44,291 nt of DNA from an uncultured Clostridium sp. (lineage in GTDB: Bacteria; Bacillota; Clostridia; TANB77; CAG-508), in NCBI GenBank assembly GCA_948468505.1, contig CAOKJE010000006.1, positions 1 to 44,291 on the forward strand, in the 5' to 3' direction. Below the pieces are notes generated by a model. That model searched no databases, had not been told where the DNA came from, and was given only the letters and a program-made list of their open reading frames with translations. Positions 1-8,781 of the stretch are shown here, piece after piece. Position 1 is the first letter of the stretch; every line of letters begins with the position of its first letter. The position numbers and the translations under genes are program-made.

Positions 1-33
1 AAAACTAAGAAAAATGAAGATATCGAGAGATAA
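1..33 (+). CDS. C-terminal tail of an upstream gene, possibly the S4-domain RqcP/YabO homologue
   Basis: An open frame runs from the window edge and stops at TAA 31-33, encoding a basic and acidic tail ending NEDIER. Only ten residues are visible, so no domain can be seen. The guess rests on gene order: in Clostridia and Bacilli the small S4 RNA-binding protein commonly precedes yabP, yabQ and divIC, which follow here. Confidence 0.35.
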   Translation, partial: KTKKNEDIER

Positions 34-67
34 TCTATTCATTTATGGTAAGAGGGAGGTAAAGACT

Positions 68-364
68 ATGACACTGGAAGAAAGAAAAACAACAGTAACA
101 GGTGTTATTCAAAATCTTATTTTAGAAAATAGAGGAAAACTTAGCATATCTGGCGTTTTAGATGTTTTAAGTTTTGATGACCAAGTAGTTATTCTAGAAA
201 CAGAATTAGGTTTATTAACCGTAAAAGGTGAAAATATTAGAATTAATAAACTAAGTATTGATACCAGTGAAGTAATTGTAGAGGGAGATATTTCTTCCCT
301 TGCTTATAGCGACAAAGAAGTAGATAAATCAAAAAGCAATTTATTAAGCAAAATATTTAAATAA
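68..364 (+). CDS. yabP: Sporulation protein YabP
   Basis: A 98-residue protein of the YabP/YqfC family. These are small beta-rich sporulation proteins made in the mother cell; in B. subtilis YabP and YabQ belong to the SigE regulon, with YabQ linked to the spore cortex. The sequence has the family pattern: a V-T-G-V start, an I-x-G-V-x-D-V-x-S-F-D core, and an L-x-V-x-G-x-x-x-x-I-x-x-L end. I chose ATG 68 because AGGGAGG lies seven bases upstream; the longer in-frame ATG at 14 lies inside the preceding reading frame. yabQ follows after 17 bases, so the two are probably co-transcribed. No CGG codon. Confidence 0.88.
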   Translation: MTLEERKTTVTGVIQNLILENRGKLSISGVLDVLSFDDQVVILETELGLLTVKGENIRINKLSIDTSEVIVEGDISSLAYSDKEVDKSKSNLLSKIFK

Positions 365-381
365 AAAAGGAGAGTCAAGTA

Positions 382-867
382 ATGGTTTTAAATCAGGCAT
401 ATCTATTTCTAATTTTTATAATAAATGGAATTATCATTGGTCTATTATTTGACTTTTTTAGGATTTCTAGAAGGGTAATTTCTACAAATGATATGGCAAC
501 CTATCTAGAGGACGTCTTATTTTGGATTTTAGCAGGAGCTATTATGCTGTATTCTATCTTTGTTTTTAACAATGGAGAATTACGCTTATTTATGTTTTTA
601 GGAGTATTATTAGGAGCCTTTACTTATATGATATTCATTAGTTCGCATATGATAGCTATTAGCGTTAAAATAATCATGCTATTAAAAAAAGTATTAGGGA
701 TTTTAATAATACCACTAAAAGTAGTTTACAAAGCAATTCAAAAAATATTTTTCAAACCAGTTCATTTTCTATTTATCAATATTAGAAAAAATATATCAAA
801 TTTCGGCACGCAGTTTTATAAAAACATAAAAAATTCTAAAAAAGACAAAAATATTGTAAGAAATTGA
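382..867 (+). CDS. yabQ: Sporulation membrane protein YabQ
   Basis: A 161-residue membrane protein with hydrophobic segments near residues 7-26, 43-62 and 66-85, then a basic amphipathic tail. YabQ is a mother-cell protein needed for spore cortex formation in B. subtilis. Identification rests on position between yabP and divIC, the length, and the typical F-D-x-x-R-x-x-R-R element after the first membrane segment. A clear Shine-Dalgarno, AAGGAGAG, precedes ATG 382. The C-terminal 60 residues are Lys/Asn-rich and poorly conserved in the family. Confidence 0.85.
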   Translation: MVLNQAYLFLIFIINGIIIGLLFDFFRISRRVISTNDMATYLEDVLFWILAGAIMLYSIFVFNNGELRLFMFLGVLLGAFTYMIFISSHMIAISVKIIMLLKKVLGILIIPLKVVYKAIQKIFFKPVHFLFINIRKNISNFGTQFYKNIKNSKKDKNIVRN

Positions 868-953
868 AGATAAAAGAAGGATATTTCGAAAATATGTAGA
901 ATATATATAGTGTATATCCATAAGGATTAAGTCAAAAAATGGAGAGATTACAG

Positions 954-1223
954 ATGAAAAAAAATATATATAAAAAGCTACTACTGTTGGCAGTTGCTAT
1001 CTATGTAGTTTTTACATTAGTTAATCAGCAAAAAACATTAAATCAATATGCCAAAGATAGTAGCGAATTAACGGCTCAAATTGAAGAGCAAAAAGAATAT
1101 AAAGAAGAGCTTGCTAAGAAAAAAGACAATGTAACATCATTAGATTATATTGAACAAACAGCAAGAGAAAAATTAGATATGTATTATCCAAATGAAAGAG
1201 TTTACGTAGATAGAGGAATGTAA
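954..1223 (+). CDS. divIC: Septum formation initiator (DivIC/FtsB family)
   Basis: A small bitopic division protein of about 89 residues. A short basic N-terminus is followed by one membrane helix (about residues 8-22), a coiled coil rich in Gln, Glu and Lys (about 25-60), and the family's end motif, Y-I-E-x-x-A-R-E-K-L-x-M-x-x-P. DivIC/FtsB partners FtsL and DivIB/FtsQ at the divisome. ATG 954 is preferred because GGAGAG lies about ten bases upstream; ATG 939 in the same frame would add five residues. It sits 71-86 bases after yabQ, the usual Clostridia order. Confidence 0.85.
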   Translation: MKKNIYKKLLLLAVAIYVVFTLVNQQKTLNQYAKDSSELTAQIEEQKEYKEELAKKKDNVTSLDYIEQTAREKLDMYYPNERVYVDRGM

Positions 1224-1364
1224 TTTTCATAAATTATATTCCTTTTTTTGGAAAAAATCTTCCCTTTTTAAAAAAAGTATGGTATAATAAAAACACTATT
1301 TATTCAATCGATTAAAAAATCCCCTATAAAATAGAAAAAATAAGAAATAAGGAGGCTTAAATTT

Positions 1365-2720
1365 ATGTTAGACTTAGAATCCATGACTTTAATGGAATTA
1401 AAAGAATTAGCAAAAGAACACAACTTTAAAAATGTTTCAAAACTAAAAAAAGACGAACTAATAACAGTTTTAAAACAAATCACAAAACAAACTGTAAAGC
1501 AAGAAGAAGAGGAAGAAGTAATCACAGAAGAGATAGAAAAACCAGAAAGACAATATGACGAAAATGGTGAACCAATAGTAGATTACAAATTAACCAGTGA
1601 AGGTGACGAAATTGTAGAAGGAATATTAGACATATTACCAGACGGATATGGATTTCTAAGGGGAGATAATTTCTTATCCAGTGATAAAGATGTCTACATT
1701 TCAATGATACAAATTAGAAGATTTCGTTTAGATACAGGAGATATCATAAAAGGAATTTCTAGGTATAGAGAAGGAGAAAAATTCCCATCTTTAATATTTG
1801 TTGGCGAAGTAAATGGAGAACATCCAGAAAAAGCTATGAAAAGAAGAAGATTTGACGAATTAACACCAATCTATCCAAATCAAAGACTAAAATTGGAAAC
1901 AGTATCTAATGATTATGCTACTAGAATTATTGATTTAATGAGTCCAATTGGAAAAGGGCAAAGGGGAATGATTGTAGCACAACCAAAAGTAGGAAAAACA
2001 ACCTTAATGAAAAAAGTAGCAAATAGTATTTCAACCAACAATCCAGAAGTAGAACTGATTGTATTATTAATTGACGAAAGACCAGAAGAAGTAACAGATA
2101 TGAAGCGTTCTATTAAAGGACAAGTTATTCATTCAACCTTTGACGAGTTACCAGAGCACCATGTAAAAGTAGCTGAAATGGTACTAGAGCGCGCTAAAAG
2201 GTTAGTAGAACAAGGAAAAGATGTTGTTATTTTATTAGATAGCATTACAAGACTTACTAGAGCATACAACTTAGTTATTCCATCTTCAGGAAGAACATTG
2301 TCTGGTGGTATTGATCCAGCTTCCTTACATAAACCTAAGAAGTTCTTTGGTGCGGCAAGAAATATTGAATTTGGTGGAAGCTTAACAATTTTAGCAACAG
2401 CTTTAATTGAAACAGGTAGTAGGATGGATGATGTCATTTTTGAGGAATTCAAAGGTACTGGTAATATGGAAGTGCATCTTGATAGAAAATTGTCTGAAAG
2501 AAGAATTTTTCCAGCAATTGATATTAATAAATCTGGTACAAGACGTGAAGATTTATTACTTACACCAAAAGAGAAAGATACTGTTTTTGCTTTAAGAAAA
2601 GCTATGAATAGTATGCCAGTTGCAGATGTTACAGAACAAGTTATTAGTCATATGACACAGTCTAAGAATAATAATGAGTTTATTGACCAAATGGAAAGTT
2701 ATTTGAAAAGATTTAAATAA
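1365..2720 (+). CDS. rho: Transcription termination factor Rho
   Basis: A 451-residue hexameric RNA-dependent ATPase that ends transcription. The Rho_N domain (residues 1-40) is followed by an acidic linker of about 25 residues (45-70), a cold-shock-like RNA-binding domain (about 75-150, with G-Y-G-F-L-R) and the RecA-like motor. The P-loop P-K-V-G-K-T-T is near residue 207; Walker B is [10 protein letters not shown]; the Q-loop region around S-G-G-I-D is intact. AAGGAGG precedes ATG 1365. An extended -10 element, TGGTATAAT, lies near 1279-1287. The gene is intact with no in-frame CGG, unlike many neighbours. The usual partner rpmE is absent downstream. Confidence 0.97.
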   Translation: MLDLESMTLMELKELAKEHNFKNVSKLKKDELITVLKQITKQTVKQEEEEEVITEEIEKPERQYDENGEPIVDYKLTSEGDEIVEGILDILPDGYGFLRGDNFLSSDKDVYISMIQIRRFRLDTGDIIKGISRYREGEKFPSLIFVGEVNGEHPEKAMKRRRFDELTPIYPNQRLKLETVSNDYATRIIDLMSPIGKGQRGMIVAQPKVGKTTLMKKVANSISTNNPEVELIVLLIDERPEEVTDMKRSIKGQVIHSTFDELPEHHVKVAEMVLERAKRLVEQGKDVVILLDSITRLTRAYNLVIPSSGRTLSGGIDPASLHKPKKFFGAARNIEFGGSLTILATALIETGSRMDDVIFEEFKGTGNMEVHLDRKLSERRIFPAIDINKSGTRREDLLLTPKEKDTVFALRKAMNSMPVADVTEQVISHMTQSKNNNEFIDQMESYLKRFK

Positions 2721-2728
2721 GATTTAGT

Positions 2729-2791
2729 TTTATAATTAAGAAGAGAGGAGAGATGATTTTAGGTATTGTTTCTTCTTAATTATAAAAATAA
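2729..2791 (+). terminator. Inverted repeat after rho, probable terminator
   Basis: Complementary arms of about 16 bases (TTATAATTAAGAAGA and its reverse complement) flank a purine-rich loop and run into a short A-rich tail, directly after the rho stop. AT-rich but long; it could terminate on either strand. Confidence 0.5.
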
Positions 2792-3460
2792 AACATTGCG
2801 CAAAATCAAAGTTTTGTGCAAATAGGAGTAGGAGTAAAAATATAGTTACCTCATTTAAGTATCCCCTTACAAATAATATTTCCTAATTATTATATCTTTA
2901 TATTAGATTATATATTTTAGACATATAACTTGTTTATTTTTTATAAAAAAATGCTTTAAAAACGATTTTAGCGATTAAGCTTAAAATAGCCCTTATTTTC
3001 AGACAACAAACTATATGGCTAATTTTTAAAAACGCCTTAAAATCGATTCTCGTGCGTCGTTTTTTTAACACTTTTTGAGCTAAACACCTGTTGCTGCAAT
3101 AATTATAAGATTTTTCAAAAATCACATTAAAATGATAATTTTATATAATATTGTAGATTTTATTATAAATAATGAAATTATATTATGAAGATTTATTATC
3201 AAATTATAATCGACTTATAATAGGTTTAACATTATAAGAAGATTAATTTTATTAGTGTAATTATAAAATGTCTTAAATCTGTTCTATTAAATTCTTTTAA
3301 AACTTTTCTATATACATCTTATTAATTTTTCTGGCTTTATCATAATTTTATCCTCCTAGTTATCAATTAACATCAATGGATAATTGATGACATATTCAAT
3401 CTAGCTTTCTTGTCGTCTTCAAAACGATTCATAACGCCGTTCATATCAACATTGTATATA
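2792..3460. other. AT-rich stretch without a credible gene
   Basis: About 670 bases with no coding frame I can support. A good Shine-Dalgarno and ATG on the minus strand near 3345-3355 open a frame of only eleven codons, which suggests eroded gene remains. The interval separates the rho cluster from the oppositely oriented fic gene. Confidence 0.5.
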
Positions 3461-4522
3461 TTAATTTTCAGATAATAGTTTTATCAATTTAACATTTTTA
3501 TATATTTTTTCTCTACCTATTTTTTCAGATTCTAAAAGTCCTATTTCTTCTAGTTGATTTAAATATGAAGTTGCAGTAATTCTTGTAACGTTACATGCTT
3601 TTTCTATATAGGATATTTTTGTATAAACTTCATAAAATAAACTTTCTAATAATTCTTTTGAGTAAATTTTAGGTAGTTTACTTCTAAAATCTTCTTTGTA
3701 ATCTTTCATTTCATTTTGAATTTTTTCAATTAGTTCTATTGTTTCTTTAGATGTAATTTCAATACCTCTTAAAAGGTATAAAATCCAATTTTCAAAATTG
3801 TCACTATCTCTAACTTCATTAAATAATTTGTAATATTCTTGCTTGGTTTTATTTATATATTTACTTAAGTACAAAATTGGACTATCAATTAATTTATTTA
3901 ATACAAGATATAGAATATTTAATATTCTTCCAGTTCTTCCGTTTCCATCATAAAATGGATGAATACTCTCAAATTGATAATGTATTAAACAAACTTTTAT
4001 TAGTGGGTCTATGCCATCCTCATTGTTATTAATAAAATCTTCCAAATTTTTTAAGTATTTTCTTATTTCTTGTTCATTTTGAGGTGGTGTGTATATTGTT
4101 TCTCCAGTAATTGAATTCTTTAATTCAGTACCTGGTAATTTCCTAATTCCAGCATTGTTATGTTCAATTGTTCCTTGAATTTTAATAATAGTATTTGTAT
4201 TAATATAACCATCTTTTTTTATTTGTTCATATCCAAGCCAAATAGCATTTCTATAATCTACAACTTCTTTTGCGTTTTCTTCTTTATAACCACTTTCTGT
4301 TAGTACTTTATAAATATCATCATGAGTTGTAACAATATTTTCGATAGCACTACTATCTTTGGCTTCATTAATAGTTACAGCATTTATTAAAATATGCATA
4401 TTTGGAATAGTATTAGCATAACCTTTTAATTCTGCTAAAGCTCTTGATGATAAAGTTAATTGTTCTAAAATTTTATTTGTTTTTAAATTAATATTTTTAT
4501 ATGGTAACATTTCTAAATTCAT
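3461..4522 (-). CDS. Fic-domain protein (probable AMP-transferase), self-inhibited class
   Basis: A 353-residue Fic protein. The catalytic loop H-P-F-Y-D-G-N-G-R-T-G-R (about residues 187-198) matches the canonical HPFx(D/E)GNGRxxR, in which His attacks and Arg/Asp hold ATP and metal. The N-terminal helix carries S-S-A-I-E-N (about 54-60), the (S/T)xxxE(G/N) motif that blocks ATP binding in class II Fic proteins, so activity is likely gated. A winged-helix-like region near the C-terminus (from about 290) is common in this subfamily. ATG 4522 follows GGAGGAAAGATT; the longer frame to 4552 has no ribosome site. Its target is unknown. Imperfect ATATGTATAA repeats upstream (about 4575-4625) could be an operator. 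Confidence 0.88.
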   Translation of the reverse strand: MNLEMLPYKNINLKTNKILEQLTLSSRALAELKGYANTIPNMHILINAVTINEAKDSSAIENIVTTHDDIYKVLTESGYKEENAKEVVDYRNAIWLGYEQIKKDGYINTNTIIKIQGTIEHNNAGIRKLPGTELKNSITGETIYTPPQNEQEIRKYLKNLEDFINNNEDGIDPLIKVCLIHYQFESIHPFYDGNGRTGRILNILYLVLNKLIDSPILYLSKYINKTKQEYYKLFNEVRDSDNFENWILYLLRGIEITSKETIELIEKIQNEMKDYKEDFRSKLPKIYSKELLESLFYEVYTKISYIEKACNVTRITATSYLNQLEEIGLLESEKIGREKIYKNVKLIKLLSEN

Positions 4523-4627
4523 AATCTTTCCTCCATATATATAAAATATCATATTTTTTATATATTTTCAATCAATATGTATAAAAAATTTAAAAAATTA
4601 TACATATTTTTAAAATATGTATAATTC

Positions 4628-4869
4628 TTGAATAGGATTCATATAATCTTAAACATAAAAACGTCCCATGATTTTTCTGTTCGCGTAATTACAGATAAGA
4701 GTTCTGTAAAGGTATCATCTCAAGCTTTTTATCATCGTGACAATCAAGTTGTTGTTAACTTAGAAAATGACACATTTATACCTGAGCGAAAAAATGGAAT
4801 CACTAAAGCTGCTTTTGTTTCCACATTATTTGGAATAGTATTACTTATAGTAGGATTTCTTAATTCTAA
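4628..4869 (+). pseudogene. Remnant of an unidentified membrane protein
   Basis: An open plus-strand frame reads like real protein: a beta-rich stretch with V-V-V-N-L-E-N-D-T-F-I-P-E-R, then one membrane helix (A-A-F-V-S-T-L-F-G-I-V-L-L-I-V-G-F). It has no recognisable ribosome site and runs straight into the antisense 3' end of the phosphatase gene, where the protein-like quality stops. I read it as the broken tail of a lost gene. No family recognised. Confidence 0.3.
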
Positions 4870-5337
4870 TCAAAAAATTTCCTTTAAATACCTTAAAAAT
4901 CCTTCTAGTCCTTCTGTAATGTCTTCATATGTTTTGCCAAAATCTCCTGTCCACCATGGATCAGCTATATCTCTTGGCTGTTTTGAAAAATCTAGTAATT
5001 TGTAAATTTTGTTTTCTTTATCTTCTCCTACAATATTTTTTATATTGATAATGTTTTTTTCTTCCATTCCAATGATATAATCAAATTTTTCGTAGTCTTG
5101 TTTTTCTATTCTTCTTGCTATATGGTTTCCACAAGGGATTCCCTCTTGATTTAGCTTGTTTCTGGTTCCTCTATGCATAGAATTTCCGATTTCTTCTCTA
5201 CTTGTTGCAGCAGAGTCAATATAAAATTCTTCTTCTCTCCCTTGTTTTCTGACGATATCTTTTAAGACACATTCTGCCATAGGCGACCTACATATGTTTC
5301 CTAAACATACAAATAATACATTTATTTTATCTTTCAT
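4870..5337 (-). CDS. Low-molecular-weight protein-tyrosine phosphatase
   Basis: A 155-residue LMW-PTP. The signature C-L-G-N-I-C-R-S (Cys11 to Arg17) is the P-loop; C11 is the nucleophile. The general acid Asp lies in D-I-A-D-P-W-W, near residue 126, as in the family D-P-W/Y motif. It would remove phosphate from tyrosine or small aryl phosphates in the cytoplasm. The length matches the family and there is no frameshift. It precedes two small membrane proteins on the same strand. The substrate cannot be inferred from context. Confidence 0.92.
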   Translation of the reverse strand: MKDKINVLFVCLGNICRSPMAECVLKDIVRKQGREEEFYIDSAATSREEIGNSMHRGTRNKLNQEGIPCGNHIARRIEKQDYEKFDYIIGMEEKNIINIKNIVGEDKENKIYKLLDFSKQPRDIADPWWTGDFGKTYEDITEGLEGFLRYLKEIF

Positions 5338-5356
5338 TTTTGTCTCCTTTTTCAGC

Positions 5357-5758
5357 TTATTGTTTCATTTCTATTATTTTTTTATTTCCAAGATACTGTG
5401 TCAAAATTAAAACTAATGAACTACAAGCAAGTATTCCATCCATAATACCAGCAGGTAGCATAAATATCATTAAAGCCATTGTTATAACACAATTTATTAT
5501 AGAAAGGACTAATCCCCACATTTTATTTTTGTATAATCCTATTGCTCCTATAATTCTTACTATTCCATAAATTAGTCCTATAATGCTCATCATATAAAGA
5601 TTTTCTTGTAAATATGGAATAATAAAAGAAAAATACTTACTCATATCAAAATTATCACTTCCAAGTATTAGAGCAGGTATTATACAAATACACCCTCCAA
5701 TTTCCATAAATGCACCATGAATAAACATTAGAATTGATGCAATTTTATATTTTTTCAT
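5357..5758 (-). CDS. Small four-helix membrane protein, unknown function
   Basis: About 133 residues with four hydrophobic segments (roughly 8-28, 44-65, 75-97 and 105-125), small residues and Pro/Gly-rich turns. I do not recognise the family. ATG 5758 is chosen because GAGGAG lies about ten bases upstream; an in-frame TTG would add three residues. It lies between the phosphatase and another small membrane gene, same strand, with short gaps (19 and 30 bases), so the three may be one transcript. Confidence 0.6.
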   Translation of the reverse strand: MKKYKIASILMFIHGAFMEIGGCICIIPALILGSDNFDMSKYFSFIIPYLQENLYMMSIIGLIYGIVRIIGAIGLYKNKMWGLVLSIINCVITMALMIFMLPAGIMDGILACSSLVLILTQYLGNKKIIEMKQ

Positions 5759-5788
5759 ATATTTCAACTCCTCTATACCTGTAATTTC

Positions 5789-6265
5789 TTATTCTAATTC
5801 TTTTTTATGATTTAAGTGTATTCCTATATGCCCTATTCCTAATATTATTGTTGATATAATTAAGAATACATTTTTACCATATATACCTAATAATAAAAAT
5901 GCAATTACAGGCAATGTAGCACCTGCAACTGGTATTCCTAACAAACTACTGTACATATCTTTCATTGTTTTATTACTTTTGAAGTATCTTATCCAATATA
6001 TTTCATATAAGATAATTAGAATAAAGGCAATTAACAATATAATAGACCAATTTGATATTTTATTTATATTAAAATCACTAAATATTAAAGATAAACAAGT
6101 TACTAATTTTTCTCCAATTCTTTCAAATAGTAGTAATAATTCATTCTCATTTTTAACATATTTATCATAGTCTTTAGGTTTATTTTTACTCCATATAATA
6201 TTTGGTATTATTAGCATTAACAAAAATATTAAACCAACATAAGAAAAACCAAAGTGTATATTCAT
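5789..6265 (-). CDS. Small membrane protein, unknown function
   Basis: A 158-residue protein with about five hydrophobic segments, starting directly with a membrane helix (residues 5-23). A W-S-K-N-K-P-K-D-Y element follows the first helix. GGAAGTGAG lies upstream of ATG 6265. I do not recognise it with confidence; length and topology resemble small permease-like proteins of Clostridia with no assigned role. It is the first gene of the minus-strand run down to the phosphatase. Confidence 0.6.
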   Translation of the reverse strand: MNIHFGFSYVGLIFLLMLIIPNIIWSKNKPKDYDKYVKNENELLLLFERIGEKLVTCLSLIFSDFNINKISNWSIILLIAFILIILYEIYWIRYFKSNKTMKDMYSSLLGIPVAGATLPVIAFLLLGIYGKNVFLIISTIILGIGHIGIHLNHKKELE

Positions 6266-6606
6266 TTTTTATCTCACTTCCAAAATGTTACTAAACATAT
6301 AAATCATATCTCTCTTATTATAACATTATTCTTAAAAAATGTATATTAAAATAGCCAATTATTCATATAATTTTTTCCATAATTTTACCCCCATTATAAA
6401 CGAAAAAGCTATTTTTATAAATAAATTTCGTTTCCAAACTTTTTTGCTCTATAATAATATTGTCGAAAAAAATAAAATATAGATGCAATGTCAAAATATA
6501 TGACAAAAAAAGTCAAATATTTTTTACATAATGTCTTATGCAATGTAGTATATACAAAGTACTTTTTATCACTTATAATATAAATATAAAAGAAAGGATG
6601 TTTTTC
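6266..6606. other. Divergent intergenic region
   Basis: About 340 AT-rich bases between a minus-strand membrane gene and a plus-strand regulator. Several TATAAT-like sequences occur on both strands, but none has a convincing -35 partner. No gene seen. Confidence 0.4.
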
Positions 6607-6774
6607 ATGAATGTTTTTAAAATACCAGTTACTCCTACAAGTACACAAAAAACAATTAGATTTCCAGATAACATTATAAATCGTGTAGAAGATGCTATAG
6701 AGGGAAAAGAATGTACCTTTAGTGCATTTGTTATAGAGGCTACTCGTGTAGCTTTAGAACAGATAGGAAAATAA
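6607..6774 (+). CDS. Small ribbon-helix-helix-type protein (YlcI/YnfO-like)
   Basis: A 55-residue protein. After a short leader, T-I-R-F-P-D-N-I-I-N-R-V-E-D-A-I resembles the strand and first helix of a ribbon-helix-helix DNA-binding fold, and C-T-F-S-A-F-V-I-E-A-T-R-V-A-L fits the second helix of YlcI/YnfO-type proteins. Such proteins bind DNA as dimers, often as antitoxins or small regulators. AAAGGATG lies about eight bases before ATG 6607; an in-frame ATG nine bases earlier overlaps that site. No toxin partner is adjacent. A strong terminator follows. Confidence 0.65.
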   Translation: MNVFKIPVTPTSTQKTIRFPDNIINRVEDAIEGKECTFSAFVIEATRVALEQIGK

Positions 6775-6810
6775 GCATAATACACAAAAATTATGAAAAA
6801 AATATAAAAG

Positions 6811-6865
6811 GCTAAACTAGAAATAATGATAAACCTTAAAATTAGTCTAGTTTAGCTCTTTTTAT
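6811..6865. terminator. Hairpin terminator between convergent genes
   Basis: GCTAAACTAG (6811-6820) pairs with CTAGTTTAGC (6847-6856), followed by CTCTTTTT on the plus strand and preceded by an A-run, so it can stop transcription from both sides. Confidence 0.75.
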
Positions 6866-6897
6866 ATCTTTTATCAGAAAAAACATAACTTTGCAGA

Positions 6898-7533
6898 TTA
6901 ATAACATCTACTACAAGGAGTATATCCACTACTTTTTGCATCTGTTAAGGACATTTCTATCTTACTTTTTCTTAAATAAGAACAATTCCCGCTATGATAT
7001 TTACTTCCTGTATTTGTTACATAAACAACTGCTGAATTTGTATTTTGTGCTGTCGTTGTTACAGCACTATTATTAGTGGAAGCAGCTCTTGTGTTTTTTC
7101 TTTCGGTTAATATAGAAGATGTTTTTTTCAATTCTTCAATTTGATTAGTTAGAGTCTGTTTTTCACCTTCTAAAGCCTTTTTTTCTTCTTCCAGTTTTTG
7201 CTTTTCGCTTTCAAGTGTTTTAATTCCCTCATTGATTTCATTTTTCTTTTCTTCTTGCTGTAATTCTACTATTTTCTTTTCGTTTTCTGTTATTTTAGTG
7301 TTTTTTTCATTTATTTGATTTTGCAAAGTTTTAGAAGTATCTTCGGATTGTGCTTGTAAATCGGTATATTGTTTTTCTAAGCCTTGTTTTTCATTGCTTG
7401 TTCCTATGATTACTAAAAACATTATTGCAATAATAGCAACTAAAATACCTTCTATGAATAAAGATTTTTTTTGAATAGTATCTCTAAATCTTGAAAATAG
7501 TTCATTTTCATTACTTTCCTCATTTTTTTCCAT
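6898..7533 (-). CDS. Membrane-anchored coiled-coil protein with C-terminal Cys/His motif
   Basis: 211 residues. A cytoplasmic acidic N-terminus is followed by one membrane helix (about 27-46), a long coiled coil (about 55-145, Glu/Lys/Gln heptads), a Thr/Asn/Ala linker, and a 40-residue C-terminal domain: Y-V-T-x-T-G-x-K-Y-H-x-x-x-C, then G-Y-T-P-C-x-x-C-Y at the end. That ending is common at the C-termini of Gram-positive secreted or surface nucleases and related proteins and probably binds metal through one His and three Cys. The function is unknown. It is 25 bases downstream of another membrane protein on the same strand. Confidence 0.65.
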   Translation of the reverse strand: MEKNEESNENELFSRFRDTIQKKSLFIEGILVAIIAIMFLVIIGTSNEKQGLEKQYTDLQAQSEDTSKTLQNQINEKNTKITENEKKIVELQQEEKKNEINEGIKTLESEKQKLEEEKKALEGEKQTLTNQIEELKKTSSILTERKNTRAASTNNSAVTTTAQNTNSAVVYVTNTGSKYHSGNCSYLRKSKIEMSLTDAKSSGYTPCSRCY

Positions 7534-7558
7534 AATTTTTCTCCATTTTTATGATTAT

Positions 7559-8167
7559 TTAATACATAGAAGCTTCTACAATTTTAAAAGTTGCAGATCT
7601 CATTGCTTCTACCTTATCACTAGTTACAAAATTGAAAATTTCAATATCTTGACTTTGTCCAGCCGTTAGGTTATTAGCATATACATAATCTTGATTAATT
7701 CTTGAACCATTTGCATCTACTGCTTCTACTAAGATATTAAAAGATTTTGTTTCTTCTGTTTTATTTTTTACAGTAACAACAAGTTTTGTATTGGTCATTC
7801 CATATTGCTCCTTTGTAGCCTCAAAATTACCTAGTGTAACCTCTACATCATTCTTTAATATCTCTTCTGTGCTTCCTCCTGTAGCCTTATCCAATTCTTT
7901 ACTAACGGCATCTAAAGAATCGCTTAATGTTTTTTGAGCATTAAGAGTAATTACAACGGCAAGAATACCTAAAATAATAGTCGTAATTGTCTTCCCTTTG
8001 CTATCTTGTTTTGCTAATGCAATCATTCCAAAAATAACAGCTAGAACACCCATTACAAATGATAAATTGTTTATGATTGGAATAATTGAGGTACAAATAC
8101 CTATAATTCCTAATACTAAACCAGCAGTTCCTAGACCGCTTTTCTTTGTTTCTCCATAGTTTGCCAT
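7559..8167 (-). CDS. Membrane protein: DUF4190-like helices plus DUF4352-like extracellular domain
   Basis: About 202 residues. The N-terminus (11-80) has three glycine-rich membrane helices with A-G-L-V-L-G-I-I-G-I and A-V-I-F-G-M-I-A-L-A-K, typical of DUF4190. The C-terminal 100 residues form an Ig-like beta domain (V-T-L-G-N-F-E-A ... V-V-T-V-K-N-K-T-E-E), like DUF4352/DUF5067 modules of Gram-positive surface proteins. ATG 8167 follows AAAGGGGGAA; the longer frame to 8209 lacks a ribosome site. It heads a two-gene run with the coiled-coil protein, so both probably act at the envelope. Confidence 0.65.
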   Translation of the reverse strand: MANYGETKKSGLGTAGLVLGIIGICTSIIPIINNLSFVMGVLAVIFGMIALAKQDSKGKTITTIILGILAVVITLNAQKTLSDSLDAVSKELDKATGGSTEEILKNDVEVTLGNFEATKEQYGMTNTKLVVTVKNKTEETKSFNILVEAVDANGSRINQDYVYANNLTAGQSQDIEIFNFVTSDKVEAMRSATFKIVEASMY

Positions 8168-8393
8168 GACTAAATTCCCCCTTTTTCTATTTATAAAAAC
8201 AGTATACACTATAAAAGGACGATTTGCCTATACTTTCTTTTGTCTTGTTCTATGTCTTACGATTGATTTCTTCTATTTATTTAATTTTTTTATCTTGAAC
8301 GACACCCTTCGACAGCTTTTTTATTTTGACTTTGTTATACTCTTGCCTGTTGTGGTTTTTATAATTTACTAAAGAAAAGAGGTGTTATTTTAT

Positions 8394-8552
8394 ATGAATA
8401 CGAATAAAATAGTAGGAAAAGAAGTTGGTGTAATTTCTATCCATATGTATAGAGAAGCTACAACAAATCAGCCGATTTTTTATGTTAAAAGTGAAAATGA
8501 AGAAGTGTTGCCACTTACCTACATTATTGAAGATACTTTAAAATTTTATTAG
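8394..8552 (+). CDS. Small protein of 52 residues, unknown
   Basis: A short frame with AAAGAGGTG upstream of ATG 8394. The protein is charged with alternating hydrophobics (V-G-V-I-S-I-H-M-Y-R-E, then P-I-F-Y-V-K-S-E-N-E-E-V-L-P-L-T-Y) and looks like a small beta-rich cytoplasmic protein. A hairpin terminator follows at once. I do not recognise it. Ribosome site, protein-like composition and terminator together support a real gene. Confidence 0.55.
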   Translation: MNTNKIVGKEVGVISIHMYREATTNQPIFYVKSENEEVLPLTYIIEDTLKFY

Positions 8553-8577
8553 ACTGAAATTTTTTTCAGTCTAATTT
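8551..8577 (+). terminator. Short hairpin terminator
   Basis: AGACTGAAA pairs with TTTCAGTCT and runs into TAATTTTCT; it overlaps the stop codon of the 52-residue gene. Confidence 0.6.
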
Positions 8578-8657
8578 TCTAAAGAAAAGCAATTGTTTGT
8601 AATTTTATGTAAAATATGTTGTAATCATACTATAATACACAAGGAGGTAAAACATCT

Positions 8658-8781
8658 ATGGCAAATTTTTTTTGGTGTCGAAGTCGACACAGAAAACATG
8701 ACCCTAGAAGTTTTTTTAAGCGGGTTATTCCTTTCAATATTAATTTGTATTAGTATTTTCACCAGTACTTGTAGCATTTGA
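8658..8781 (+). CDS. Small Arg-rich protein with a hydrophobic tail, CGG site at 8721
   Basis: AAGGAGG lies eleven bases before ATG 8658. The first 21 codons encode a short basic peptide rich in Arg and His. At codon 22 (8721-8723) there is an in-frame CGG. Read as ordinary Arg, the frame soon ends after a polar tail; read as C-skipped Gly, the next codons give G-L-F-L-S-I-L-I-C-I-S-I-F, a clean membrane helix, and stop at 8781. The shifted product (40 residues) is more protein-like and follows the rule seen in the conserved genes. It overlaps the antisense 3' end of PBP1A by 42 bases. Function unknown. Confidence 0.4.

Noticed and set aside
1304..1704. Minus-strand open frames across the start of rho
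   Set aside because: Shadows of the strongly supported rho frame, with no ribosome site and low-complexity composition.
2934..3125. 63-codon minus-strand frame in the gap after rho
   Set aside because: No ribosome site and biased Lys/Phe composition; not credible as a gene.
6415..6648. Minus-strand frame opposite the RHH gene
   Set aside because: No ribosome site; overlaps a better-supported gene.
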